6,351 nucleotides of DNA from Spirochaetia bacterium (GTDB lineage: Bacteria; Spirochaetota; Spirochaetia; Treponematales; Breznakiellaceae). The notes below the pieces were generated by a model that saw only the letters and a list, made by a program, of their open reading frames with translations, did not search any database and was not told where the DNA came from. The translations under genes were made by a program, and so were the position numbers. The stretch is from positions 1-6,351 of the forward strand of contig BOBG01000115.1 in NCBI GenBank assembly GCA_026002265.1. The letters are read 5' to 3'. This document shows positions 1 to 6,034 of the stretch, piece by piece; the stretch's first letter is position 1, and the number at the start of each line of letters is the position of its first letter.

Positions 1-96
1 TGGTTAATATTATCACGGTCCGATTTTGCAAAACCGTAGACAAAAAACGACCGGAACTCGCTCTTGAAAAACACGATTATCCGGTAGCCACCCGAT

Positions 97-126
97 TTTC
101 CGGCTCCCGGTCTGGCAAGCCGGAAA
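97..126. repeat. Perfect 9-bp stem-loop
   Basis: TTTCCGGCT (97-105) is the exact reverse complement of AGCCGGAAA (118-126), leaving a 12-base loop. No T-run follows the stem on either strand, so it does not look like an intrinsic terminator. It could be part of a dispersed palindromic repeat or a chance product of the CCGG-rich composition. Nothing beside it indicates a function. Confidence 0.5.
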
Positions 127-247
127 GAAAGCGAAAAATTCCACCAGAATTTTTACAATAACCACCCTCGTTTCCTTTCGTGTACCACTGCGTCCTTTGT
201 GGTAATACAATTTCCTTTAGTGCCAGAGTGGTGAAAGGATTCCCAGC

Positions 248-262
248 CGGAGGTCTGACCCC
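248..262 (-). repeat. Left copy of 15-bp inverted repeat (GGTCTGACCCC box)
   Basis: CGGAGGTCTGACCCC at 248-262 is the exact reverse complement of GGGGTCAGACCTCCG at 555-569. It is preceded at 238-245 by GGATTCCC. The reverse complement of 588-595, outside the right copy, is GGAATCCC, which matches at 7 of 8 positions, so the similarity extends beyond the core with gaps. The two copies enclose about 290 bases. Confidence 0.75.
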
Positions 263-340
263 GTTTTCAGTTTCAGCAAACCGGCAAAACCACCGGTTTT
301 TGAAAATACGCACAATTAAGTATAGTATAAATAAAGGGAA

Positions 341-526
341 ATGAGAAAGAGTAATTCAATATTCACTCTTTCCTACACCTTATTTCCGGAGGATTTTATC
401 GACGGAAACACTAACCTTAGCAGATATTTTTGCAATTTAAAGTCCGGGTTCTATGTGATAGAACAGACCGGTGATACGATGCAGATTCTGGCTGCGCCTG
501 AGCCGTGGCAGCCCAAGGCGTGGTGA
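341..526 (+). CDS. Doubtful 61-aa small ORF, unknown
   Basis: This is an ATG-started frame of 61 codons lying entirely between the two inverted repeats. In its favour, an AAAGGG stretch sits at 333-338, though only 2 bases from the ATG, and promoter-like hexamers lie upstream (TTGAAA at 300-305, TATAGT at 321-326, spacing 15, shorter than ideal). Against it, the product has no recognisable motif, signal peptide or membrane segment. Its C-terminal part is rich in proline and tryptophan (APEPWQPKAW), and I know no family that ends this way. It could be a real small protein, the remnant of a larger gene or a chance frame. I consider chance more likely. Confidence 0.15.
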   Translation: MRKSNSIFTLSYTLFPEDFIDGNTNLSRYFCNLKSGFYVIEQTGDTMQILAAPEPWQPKAW

Positions 527-554
527 ACCCGAAAATGAAAAAAATCCGATCATT

Positions 555-569
555 GGGGTCAGACCTCCG
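555..569 (+). repeat. Right copy of 15-bp inverted repeat (GGTCTGACCCC box)
   Basis: GGGGTCAGACCTCCG is the exact inverted partner of 248-262. The two could be termini of a small non-autonomous element or two independent insertions of a dispersed repeat in opposite orientation. I see no transposase fragment between them and no obvious target-site duplication outside them. Confidence 0.75.
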
Positions 570-644
570 ATCCGGAATAGCTATGACGGGATTCCATTGC
601 TGACAAGGCTGACTTGCGTACTATTCTTTTTTCAAAAAAATCGC

Positions 645-650
645 TATTAT
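645..650 (+). promoter_or_regulatory. Possible -10 element upstream of the phosphoesterase operon
   Basis: TATTAT (5 of 6 to TATAAT) lies 14 bases before the preferred ATG at 665, after a T6-C-A7 tract (627-640) that could bend DNA or act like an UP-type element. No good -35 hexamer is found at 16-18 bases. The call rests on position and composition only. Confidence 0.25.
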
Positions 651-664
651 TTTCTCACCGGAAC

Positions 665-1318
665 ATGAAAATATTATGTGTGTCTGACCAGATTGATCCA
701 TTAGTTTATACTAATTCCATCAAAGAACGTTATAAAGATGTGACTATGGTGTTGAGTGCAGGCGATCTGCCGCTTGATTACCTTGAATTTATCGTGAGCA
801 GTCTCAATGTGCCGCTCCTTTTTGTCTTTGGAAATCACAACACCGAACATTTATCCCATTTTAAACCGAGGGAGGCGCCGGTTTTTCATGCAACGGAATC
901 TCTAAATATCGGAGCGATTCATATCGGAGGGAAAATTCACCGGGAAAATGGTTTGATCATTGCGGGACTTGGCGGATCGATGCGTTATAACCGGGGCGAA
1001 AACCAATTTACTGAACGGCAGATGAAAGCTGAAATATTCAAAATGATTCCGGCACTGTTGTGGAACCGGATCTTCCGGGGAAAATTTCTGGATATTCTCC
1101 TCACACATGCGCCGCCGGAGGGAATCCACGATAAACCGGATCCATGCCATCGGGGTTTTAAGGCATTCCGGTGGTTTATGCACACCTTTAAACCGAGCTA
1201 TCTCATTCATGGACATATTCATCTCTACGATCTTTCCGCGGTCAGAGTCACACGCTTTGAGGAAACAACGGTGATTAATGCGTACAGCCATTACATTGTA
1301 ACTACTGAGGAGAATTGA
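665..1318 (+). CDS. Calcineurin-like metallophosphoesterase
   Basis: A 217-residue protein of the calcineurin-like phosphoesterase superfamily, which hydrolyses phosphomono- or diesters using two metal ions. The substrate here is unknown. Motifs run in the expected order: V6-S7-D8-Q9-I10-D11 after the first strand, G33-D34, G56-N57-H58-N59, a glycine-rich G101-L-G-G104, T147-H148-A149-P150 and H182-G183-H184-I185-H186. Canonical members have D-x-H in motif I. Here the histidine position is Ile10, so one metal ligand is missing or replaced, possibly by Asp11. I recall small phosphoesterases beginning 'CVSDxIDP' in spirochaetes, so this may be a family trait. There is no signal peptide, so it is probably cytosolic. 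The ATG at 665 is chosen because MKILCVSD begins the first beta strand. A TTG at 614 would add 17 residues outside the fold. The Shine-Dalgarno sequence is weak. The gene is followed after 2 bases by the ParB-like gene. Confidence 0.85.
   Translation: MKILCVSDQIDPLVYTNSIKERYKDVTMVLSAGDLPLDYLEFIVSSLNVPLLFVFGNHNTEHLSHFKPREAPVFHATESLNIGAIHIGGKIHRENGLIIAGLGGSMRYNRGENQFTERQMKAEIFKMIPALLWNRIFRGKFLDILLTHAPPEGIHDKPDPCHRGFKAFRWFMHTFKPSYLIHGHIHLYDLSAVRVTRFEETTVINAYSHYIVTTEEN
1307..1313 (+). promoter_or_regulatory. Shine-Dalgarno fixing the start of the ParB-like gene
   Basis: GAGGAGA lies inside the last codons of the phosphoesterase gene, 7 bases before the ATG at 1321. An in-frame TTG at 1315 would sit one base from this site, too close to be used. 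The site therefore selects the ATG and shows that the downstream gene is translated from the same transcript. Confidence 0.75.
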
Positions 1319-1320
1319 AG

Positions 1321-2280
1321 ATGTCTGATTTTAGTCAAGATACTCTCGTTAATCATACTGCGGAAACGGATTTCAACCGGGCCCGTACAAAAGCAGTCCT
1401 CTCCCGGCTTCAGCATTTTTTGCACACAGACCGTGATAAACTCCTCTCGTTTAATGCAGTAAAAGATGTACTTAAACCAAAAAATGAATCGTATAAAGGT
1501 ATGCAAGTCGTTCCCTTGGAAAAAATTGTAGGAAGTGAAGGACGCTACCGGGATTTTAACCGGTATTTTTTACCCCGGTCCGATTTTCTCCGGTCCAGGT
1601 GGCAGCGGGTGGATCAGGCGCACCTGAAAGAAATTACCCTGCCACCGGTTCAACTGTACGAAATCGGCGGAGCCTATTTTGTCCGTGACGGCAATCACCG
1701 GGTATCGGTCGCAAAATCACAGGGTGTTGAATCCATTGATGCAGAAGTAACGAGTATGTCGAGTGAAATCGCAATAGAACCCGGCATGACTGTTGATCAG
1801 CTCCGGGAAAAATTAATTCAGTACGAAAAAGAGCTTTTTTATGAAAAAACTGCTTTCGGGACACTCACCGGCGATTATCAGTTGGATTTTAGTACAACCG
1901 GAACCTATGATGTTATTTATAATCATATTCTTGTACATAAATACTTTATGAACCAATGTCAGTCTGAAGAACTGCCGCTTTCCGATGCCATCGTTTCATG
2001 GTACAACAATGTCTATGTACCGATTATTCATATTATAAAAGATGAATGGATTCAGATCGATTTTCCGGGATCTAAATCCGGAGATTTATATATATGGATC
2101 GTTAAATATTGGGATTTTTTGAAAAAAAAATATGGAATCCATTATTCAATTTCTTGTGCAGTAAAGGATTTTAGACTCCATTATGGACAGCGTAAGGGGC
2201 GTTTTTTCCGGTTTTTAATAGCAATCTGCGATAAATGGCTCCAGAAAACTACTCAACGGCTCTTGAAAAAAACTACTTAA
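1321..2280 (+). CDS. ParB/sulfiredoxin-like domain protein of unknown function
   Basis: A 319-residue protein. Residues about 61-144 resemble the ParB N-terminal/sulfiredoxin-like fold: a 'VVPLEKIVGS' opening, an LPPVQLYEIGG strand, and the signature V121-R-D-G-N-H-R-V-S-V-A-K132, which corresponds to the ParB-type nucleotide-binding loop. In this fold that loop binds or hydrolyses a nucleotide. There is no evident helix-turn-helix, so a classical chromosome-partition role is unlikely. The C-terminal half (about 155-319) contains an acidic helix, a 'WYNNVYVPII' segment and F248-P-G-S-K-S-G-D-L-Y-I-W259. I associate the last motif with DUF4032-like and ParB-like proteins of unknown function in Chloroflexota and Actinomycetota; this is recall, not a search. 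The tail is basic (LLKKTT). No signal peptide or clear membrane span is seen. It is co-transcribed with the phosphoesterase, which suggests a joint role in nucleotide or phosphoester signalling, but that is inference. The coding sequence is more AT-rich than the DUF362 gene downstream. Confidence 0.7.
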   Translation: MSDFSQDTLVNHTAETDFNRARTKAVLSRLQHFLHTDRDKLLSFNAVKDVLKPKNESYKGMQVVPLEKIVGSEGRYRDFNRYFLPRSDFLRSRWQRVDQAHLKEITLPPVQLYEIGGAYFVRDGNHRVSVAKSQGVESIDAEVTSMSSEIAIEPGMTVDQLREKLIQYEKELFYEKTAFGTLTGDYQLDFSTTGTYDVIYNHILVHKYFMNQCQSEELPLSDAIVSWYNNVYVPIIHIIKDEWIQIDFPGSKSGDLYIWIVKYWDFLKKKYGIHYSISCAVKDFRLHYGQRKGRFFRFLIAICDKWLQKTTQRLLKKTT

Positions 2281-2343
2281 TAATGTATGAATTAAGAAGA
2301 GGTCCACGAATGTACACTAATAAATACGAATAAGAAAAATCCA

Positions 2344-2372
2344 TTGATAATAAGAATCCATTAGTGGATATT
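2344..2372 (+). promoter_or_regulatory. Possible sigma-70 promoter for the DUF362 gene
   Basis: TTGATA (2344-2349, 5 of 6 to consensus) is followed after a 17-base spacer by GATATT (2367-2372, 4 of 6). Transcription would start near 2379 and give a leader of about 38 bases before the ATG at 2417. The direct repeat just described overlaps this promoter. Confidence 0.4.
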
Positions 2373-2404
2373 TGTGCTATTTACGGTGTTTTTATTTTAT
2401 GTAT

Positions 2405-2410
2405 AAGGGG
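2405..2410 (+). promoter_or_regulatory. Shine-Dalgarno fixing the DUF362 start
   Basis: AAGGGG ends 6 bases before the ATG at 2417. The frame also stays open upstream to a TTG (2372) and an ATG (2399), but those give an untypical N-terminus and have no comparable site, so 2417 is preferred. Confidence 0.75.
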
Positions 2411-2416
2411 ATTTGT

Positions 2417-3523
2417 ATGAGTTCAAATGTTTATTTTACCGACATGAGGTGCACCGCGGGGGAAAGTCTCCTCGCCAAATTGGATCGGCTGATTACCAAG
2501 GCCGGAATCGGCGAAATTGATTTTGCGAATAAATATGTCGCGATCAAGATTCACTTTGGCGAACCCGGAAACCTCGCTTTTTTGCGTCCGAATTTTGCAA
2601 AGACAGTCGCTGACAAGATTAAAAGCCTCGGCGGGATGCCCTTTCTCACGGATTCTAACACATTGTATGTCGGGCGCCGGAACAATGCGCTCGTGCATTT
2701 AGATGCGGCTATGGAAAACGGCTATTCGCCCCTGTCAACCGGCTGTCAGAACATCATCGCTGACGGACTCAAAGGCACGGACGATCTTGAAGTGCCGGTG
2801 CCGAATGGAATTCTCTGCAAAACTGCCCGGATCGGACGGGCAATCATGGACGCGGATATCGTGATCTCTCTCAACCATTTCAAGGGGCATGAAGGTACCG
2901 GATTCGGCGGTGCGATCAAAAATCTGGGAATGGGCAGCGGAAGCCGGGCCGGAAAAATGCTTATGCATAATGATGGCAAACCCCATGTTGACAAAAATGT
3001 GTGCAAAGGCTGCCGGGTCTGTGCGAAGTACTGTCTCCAAAAGGCGATAGTCTTCGATGAACACAACAAGGCCGGAATCGATCAGGACCTCTGTGTGGGT
3101 TGCGGCCGGTGCATCGGAGTCTGCAATTTCCATGCCATTTCCAACAACAGCGACTCTTCGAGTGTTGATTTGGGATCAAAATTGGCTGAATACACAGCGG
3201 CTGTGCTCAACGGGCGCCCCAATTTTCATATCAATATTGTGAATCAGGTGTCGCCGTACTGCGATTGCCATGCGGAAAATGACGCGGCAGTTATTCCGGA
3301 TATTGGTATGTTCGCAAGTTTCGATCCGGTTGCGCTGGACAAAGCCTGCATCGACAAGGTCAACGCTGCACCCGGCATTACAGGAAGCATTCTTTCGGAG
3401 CGCACAAACCTGAAAGGCGACCACTTCACCGACATTCACCCCACGACTGACTGGCGCGCCCAGATCAGCCATGGTGAAAAAATCGGTTTGGGGAGCAGTT
3501 CCTACAAACTTATCAATGTTTAA
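2417..3523 (+). CDS. DUF362 protein with two 4Fe-4S clusters
   Basis: A 368-residue cytosolic iron-sulfur protein of the DUF362 family. The reaction is not established; members are usually annotated as ferredoxin-like. Residues 1-190 form the DUF362 core, with K44-IHFGEPGN, a TDSNTLY segment (78-84) and the conserved S151[18 protein letters not shown]. Residues 196-206 (C196, C199, C202, C206) and 226-236 (C226, C229, C232, C236) are two CxxCxxCxxxC motifs, each able to hold a 4Fe-4S cluster. Both lack the usual proline after the last cysteine (Leu207 and Asn237). The C-terminal part has S279-P-Y-C-D-C-H and [17 protein letters not shown], the typical second half of the DUF362 domain, so the ferredoxin module is inserted in the domain, not appended. 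C282/C284/H285 are possible extra metal ligands. Its own promoter and Shine-Dalgarno suggest a single-gene transcript. The 3' end overlaps the convergent transketolase gene by 11 bases. Confidence 0.88.
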   Translation: MSSNVYFTDMRCTAGESLLAKLDRLITKAGIGEIDFANKYVAIKIHFGEPGNLAFLRPNFAKTVADKIKSLGGMPFLTDSNTLYVGRRNNALVHLDAAMENGYSPLSTGCQNIIADGLKGTDDLEVPVPNGILCKTARIGRAIMDADIVISLNHFKGHEGTGFGGAIKNLGMGSGSRAGKMLMHNDGKPHVDKNVCKGCRVCAKYCLQKAIVFDEHNKAGIDQDLCVGCGRCIGVCNFHAISNNSDSSSVDLGSKLAEYTAAVLNGRPNFHINIVNQVSPYCDCHAENDAAVIPDIGMFASFDPVALDKACIDKVNAAPGITGSILSERTNLKGDHFTDIHPTTDWRAQISHGEKIGLGSSSYKLINV

Positions 3524-5471
3524 TCAACGCAATTAAAGCATCTACGGTGAATCCAAAATGTTCGGCAACTTTTTTCGCCGGGCCGGATTCGCCGAACTCG
3601 TTGATGGAGAAAATATCCTCCGGTTTTGCCCAGTGTTCCCAGCCGGTTTCGGTGCCGGCTTCACAGCAAATACACCGGATTCCGGGCGGAACAATAGTAT
3701 GTTGAACCGGCGCGGGCTGCGCTTCAAACAATTCCCGACTGATCATGGAAATGACCTGTATCCGTTTTTCCGGAACTTTTTCGGCAGCGGACAGCGCGAG
3801 ACTCACTTCAGAACCAGTTGCAATGATCAACAGCACCGGATCCTGAACTTTTTTGACGATATATGCACCGGTCCGGATAGTTGTACGCCACTCCGGATCG
3901 TCTTTTGCAAACACCGCGATATTCTGCCGGCTCAACGCGAGAACAGTCGGTTGATTCCGGTACTCCAATGCCATTTCCCATGCAATTGCCGTCTCTTCTG
4001 CATCGCCGGGCCGCAGTACCGACACATTCGGAATCGTCCGCAGCGCGTTAAGATGTTCAACCGGCTGATGCGTGGGACCGTCCTCACCGATCAAAATCGA
4101 ATCGTGTGTGAGTACATAGATAACCGGCTGCTGCATGAGCGCAGAAAGTCGCAGCGCGGGCCGTAGATAATCTGAAAAAACCATAAAAGTTGCACAAAAA
4201 GCCCGCAAACCGCCGTGAAGTTGAATACCATTTGAAATAGCAGCCATGGCAAATTCCCGGATTCCAAAGTGAATATAGGTACCAGACCGGTTTGTTGGCG
4301 AATAATCAGCTGCACCCGGAATCCCCACTGCATTTGGTACCATTAAATCCGCTGAACCTCCAACCAGATTCGGATTCGCTTGTGCGGCAGCGATCAGAGC
4401 TTTGTTTCCGGCTGTCCTCGTTGCAAGTGCTGTACCGACCGGGAATTCCGGATATTTAAAGGGCGTCGGATTTCCGGAAAGGAAAGAATCCCATTGCGTG
4501 CGTTTTTCCGGAAATTCTTTAGACCATTGCTCAAATTCGCTTTCCCATTTTTTCCGGTTTGCCTGCCATTCCAACCTTTTACCGGCAAAATATTCGGCAG
4601 CTTCAGGTGCAACATAAAAATCACCGGGAATTCCCAACTGTGCCCGTGCTGCCGCAACTTCCTCCGGACCGAGCGGTGCGCCATGAACATCGGCTGTACC
4701 TTGTTTTTTTGGGGATCCCTTTCCGATGATTGATTTTAAAATGATCAAGCTCGGCCGGTTCGATTCCGCTTTTGCCTCGGCAACAAGCCGGAATATTTCT
4801 TCAAAATCGTACATGGAGCCGTGCAGTACGTGCCAGCCATAAGCCTCATAACGTTTTGCCACATCTTCAGTAAAGGCAAGATCCGTAGAGCCGTCAATCG
4901 TGATTTTATTTGAATCATAAAATGCGATCAGTTTACCTAATTTAAGTGTTCCGGCCAAAGAACTTGCTTCGCTGGAAACTCCTTCCTGCAAACACCCGTC
5001 ACCGACAAGTGTATATGTGTAATGATCCACGATCCGGTAAGAATCGGTATTAAACCGAGCTGCAAGCATCGATTCTGCGATTGCCATACCGGTTGCCATG
5101 GCGATTCCTTGACCCAGCGGGCCCGTAGTCGCTTCGATTCCGGATGCCCGGCCGTATTCCGGATGCCCCGCCGCGGGAGAAACGATTTGCCGGAAAGACT
5201 TTAACGCATCAAGAGTCATCTCCATATATCCGGACAAATGCAGCAGCGAGTATAAAAACATCGAACCGTGTCCAGCCGACAGCACAAACCGGTCCCGGTC
5301 AGCCCACTGCGGAGAGGACGGATCATGCCGGAGAATTTCCCCGTACAAAAGTGCGCCAAGTTCAGCCGCGCCCAAAGGAAGCCCCGGATGCCCGGAATTA
5401 GCCTTTTGGATTGCGTCTATACTCAAAGCCCGTACACTAAGGGCAATTTTTTCAAGAGCTTTAATATTCAT
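3513..5471 (-). CDS. tkt: Transketolase
   Basis: A complete 652-residue transketolase, close to the usual length of about 660. It moves two-carbon ketol units between sugar phosphates in the non-oxidative pentose phosphate pathway, using thiamine diphosphate and a divalent metal in the cytosol. All three domains are present. The N-terminal pyrophosphate-binding domain carries H28 in SGHPG, H68 in SAGHGS, H103, GPLGQG at 117-122, G157-D-G159 and N188, the metal and diphosphate motif, plus H263. The central pyrimidine domain carries R405-E406 in FGIREFAM, where the Glu activates the cofactor, and H456, D464 and H468 in the GEDGPTHQP region, with S514-R515 for substrate phosphate. The C-terminal domain includes [11 protein letters not shown]. 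An unusual C600-I-C-C603 cluster lies just before that. No transaldolase or other pathway gene is adjacent. The ATG has no good Shine-Dalgarno sequence, and a promoter sits directly against it. Resemblance to spirochaete transketolases is from memory. Confidence 0.97.
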   Translation of the reverse strand: MNIKALEKIALSVRALSIDAIQKANSGHPGLPLGAAELGALLYGEILRHDPSSPQWADRDRFVLSAGHGSMFLYSLLHLSGYMEMTLDALKSFRQIVSPAAGHPEYGRASGIEATTGPLGQGIAMATGMAIAESMLAARFNTDSYRIVDHYTYTLVGDGCLQEGVSSEASSLAGTLKLGKLIAFYDSNKITIDGSTDLAFTEDVAKRYEAYGWHVLHGSMYDFEEIFRLVAEAKAESNRPSLIILKSIIGKGSPKKQGTADVHGAPLGPEEVAAARAQLGIPGDFYVAPEAAEYFAGKRLEWQANRKKWESEFEQWSKEFPEKRTQWDSFLSGNPTPFKYPEFPVGTALATRTAGNKALIAAAQANPNLVGGSADLMVPNAVGIPGAADYSPTNRSGTYIHFGIREFAMAAISNGIQLHGGLRAFCATFMVFSDYLRPALRLSALMQQPVIYVLTHDSILIGEDGPTHQPVEHLNALRTIPNVSVLRPGDAEETAIAWEMALEYRNQPTVLALSRQNIAVFAKDDPEWRTTIRTGAYIVKKVQDPVLLIIATGSEVSLALSAAEKVPEKRIQVISMISRELFEAQPAPVQHTIVPPGIRCICCEAGTETGWEHWAKPEDIFSINEFGESGPAKKVAEHFGFTVDALIALIKH

Positions 5472-5478
5472 GCCAATG

Positions 5479-5507
5479 ATTGTTGAATCTTAATTTCCCT
5501 TTGTCAA
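5479..5507 (-). promoter_or_regulatory. Transketolase promoter, possibly giving a near-leaderless mRNA
   Basis: On the minus strand a perfect TTGACA (5502-5507) is followed after 17 bases by AACAAT (5479-5484, 4 of 6). A start about 7 bases downstream falls at about 5472, next to the A of the ATG (5471). This would leave almost no leader and fits the lack of a Shine-Dalgarno sequence before this gene. Confidence 0.5.
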
Positions 5508-5522
5508 GCTTTGATTCATGTA

Positions 5523-5530
5523 CTCTAGAG
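5523..5530. repeat. Small palindrome between divergent promoters
   Basis: CTCTAGAG is an 8-base palindrome lying between the transketolase -35 and the -10 of the SH3/M48 operon. Two AGCTTT copies (5507-5512 and 5529-5534) lie 22 bases apart around it. It could be an operator for one or both promoters, but it is short enough to be chance. Confidence 0.2.
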
Positions 5531-5553
5531 CTTTTCGTTTTTTAGTGGTAATA

Positions 5554-5579
5554 TATAATAGATTAATTCAGAGGAGGGG
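5554..5579 (+). promoter_or_regulatory. -10 element and strong Shine-Dalgarno for the SH3/M48 operon
   Basis: A perfect TATAAT (5554-5559) lies in the 110-base divergent region. The -35 area is T-rich (about 5531-5543) without a good TTGACA. The expected start is near 5566, giving a leader of about 16 bases. That leader contains GAGGAGGGG (5571-5579), a very strong ribosome site just before the ATG at 5582. Confidence 0.6.
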
Positions 5580-5581
5580 TT

Positions 5582-6034
5582 ATGAGAAAAATATTAGTAC
5601 TGGGGATTTTGATCGCCGGGACGCTTTCAGCTCAAACACAAAATGGTACAACATTATACGTTGCATTGAAAAGTGCGGCTGTAAAGTCAGGAACCGGTAT
5701 CATCGCAAGTACCGTAGCGACGTTGGCCTTGGGTGATTCGGTTACTTTGTTGCAGGATAAGGGAAAATGGATGGAAGTCCGGACCGCGGCAAATAGAACC
5801 GGCTGGATAACTTCGGTGAGTTTAACCTCAAAACGAGTGGTAAATTCAACCCGGACCGCGACCGCCGAGGATCTTGCGCTGGCCGGAAAAGGTTTTTCGA
5901 GTGATATTGAGACACAGTACGGAAAAGATTCAAAAGTCAACTTTACGTTGATCGATCAATTAGAAAAGCAGAATATTTCAAATACCGATGTGTACAATTT
6001 CATTGTGGAAGGGCAGTTAAGAGGTGAAAGATGA
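5582..6034 (+). CDS. Exported SH3-domain protein
   Basis: A 150-residue secreted protein. Residues 1-17 form a typical Sec signal peptide (MRKILVLGILIAGTLSA) with probable cleavage after Ala17, so the mature protein starts at Gln18 and has no lipobox. Residues about 24-86 resemble a bacterial SH3 (SH3b) domain: 'LYVALKSAAVKSG', a GDSVTLLQDKGKWMEVR strand pair and the closing TGWITSVSL. Such domains commonly bind peptidoglycan or protein partners. The tail (about 94-150) is predicted helical, with EDLALAGKGFSSDIE and a late 'VYNFIVEGQL'. I recall similar tails in SH3 proteins beside M48 peptidases in spirochaete-like genomes, but have not verified this. The gene has a strong Shine-Dalgarno and its stop overlaps the start of the peptidase gene in ATGA, so the two are translationally coupled and probably produced together. 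It is likely a periplasmic partner or targeting subunit for the peptidase. Confidence 0.8.
   Translation: MRKILVLGILIAGTLSAQTQNGTTLYVALKSAAVKSGTGIIASTVATLALGDSVTLLQDKGKWMEVRTAANRTGWITSVSLTSKRVVNSTRTATAEDLALAGKGFSSDIETQYGKDSKVNFTLIDQLEKQNISNTDVYNFIVEGQLRGER

Larger units (their letters stand above)
1..664. other. Gene-poor region with repeat-like sequence
   Basis: No frame here has convincing coding character. Short open frames exist on both strands, but they overlap each other and resemble no family I know. The part around 170-262, read on the minus strand, has the look of a dispersed intergenic repeat: ACCACAAAGGACGCAGTGG-like text next to a GGGGTCAGACCTCCG box. I recall similar text in intergenic sequence of many uncultured bacteria, but that is memory, not a search. 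Also present are a 9-bp stem-loop (97-126), two inverted 15-bp copies of the box (248-262, 555-569) and an AT-rich stretch around 314-335 with promoter-like hexamers. The region may be a decayed insertion or a cluster of intergenic repeats upstream of the 665-2280 operon. Confidence 0.6.
2281..2416. other. AT-rich intergenic gap with direct repeat
   Basis: This 136-base gap separates the ParB-like and DUF362 genes. I find no stem followed by a T-run, so no recognisable terminator for the upstream operon. It contains an imperfect direct repeat: AATAAGAA then ATCCATT at 2329-2345, with three extra bases in this copy, and AATAAGAATCCATT at 2349-2362, period about 20. A small inverted pair, ATCCA/TGGAT, lies at 2356-2369. 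The repeat overlaps the possible promoter and could be a regulator site or replication slippage in AT-rich DNA. Confidence 0.5.

Noticed and set aside
97..126. Stem-loop as an intrinsic terminator of a gene upstream of the window
   Set aside because: There is no T-run after the stem in either direction and no gene reading into it.
77..313. A 78-codon minus-strand frame in the gene-poor start
   Set aside because: Its translation includes repeat-derived text (NGVRPPAGNPFTT) of the kind produced when intergenic repeats are translated. It overlaps another open frame and lacks a ribosome site.
614..664. TTG start extending the phosphoesterase by 17 residues
   Set aside because: The extra residues precede the first beta strand, where homologues normally begin, and have no motif. 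An AAGG five bases before the TTG keeps a small doubt.
902..1291. A 129-codon minus-strand frame inside the phosphoesterase gene
   Set aside because: The plus strand encodes all expected phosphoesterase motifs in order. The minus-strand product has no recognisable domain.
1321..2280. Chromosome-partition ParB protein (parB)
   Set aside because: Only the nucleotide-loop fold is similar. There is no helix-turn-helix, no parA neighbour and no parS-like site, so the gene symbol is not justified.
2372..2416. Upstream TTG/ATG starts for the DUF362 protein
   Set aside because: The AAGGGG ribosome site fits only the ATG at 2417, and the -10 hexamer of the proposed promoter overlaps the TTG at 2372.
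2735..3133. A 132-codon minus-strand frame inside the DUF362 gene
   Set aside because: It is antisense to the conserved DUF362 core and both 4Fe-4S motifs, with no supporting ribosome site.
3558..4166. A 202-codon open frame on the plus strand opposite transketolase
   Set aside because: It lies wholly antisense to an unambiguous transketolase with all catalytic motifs, and its translation shows no family features. Its openness is a by-product of the coding bias on the other strand.
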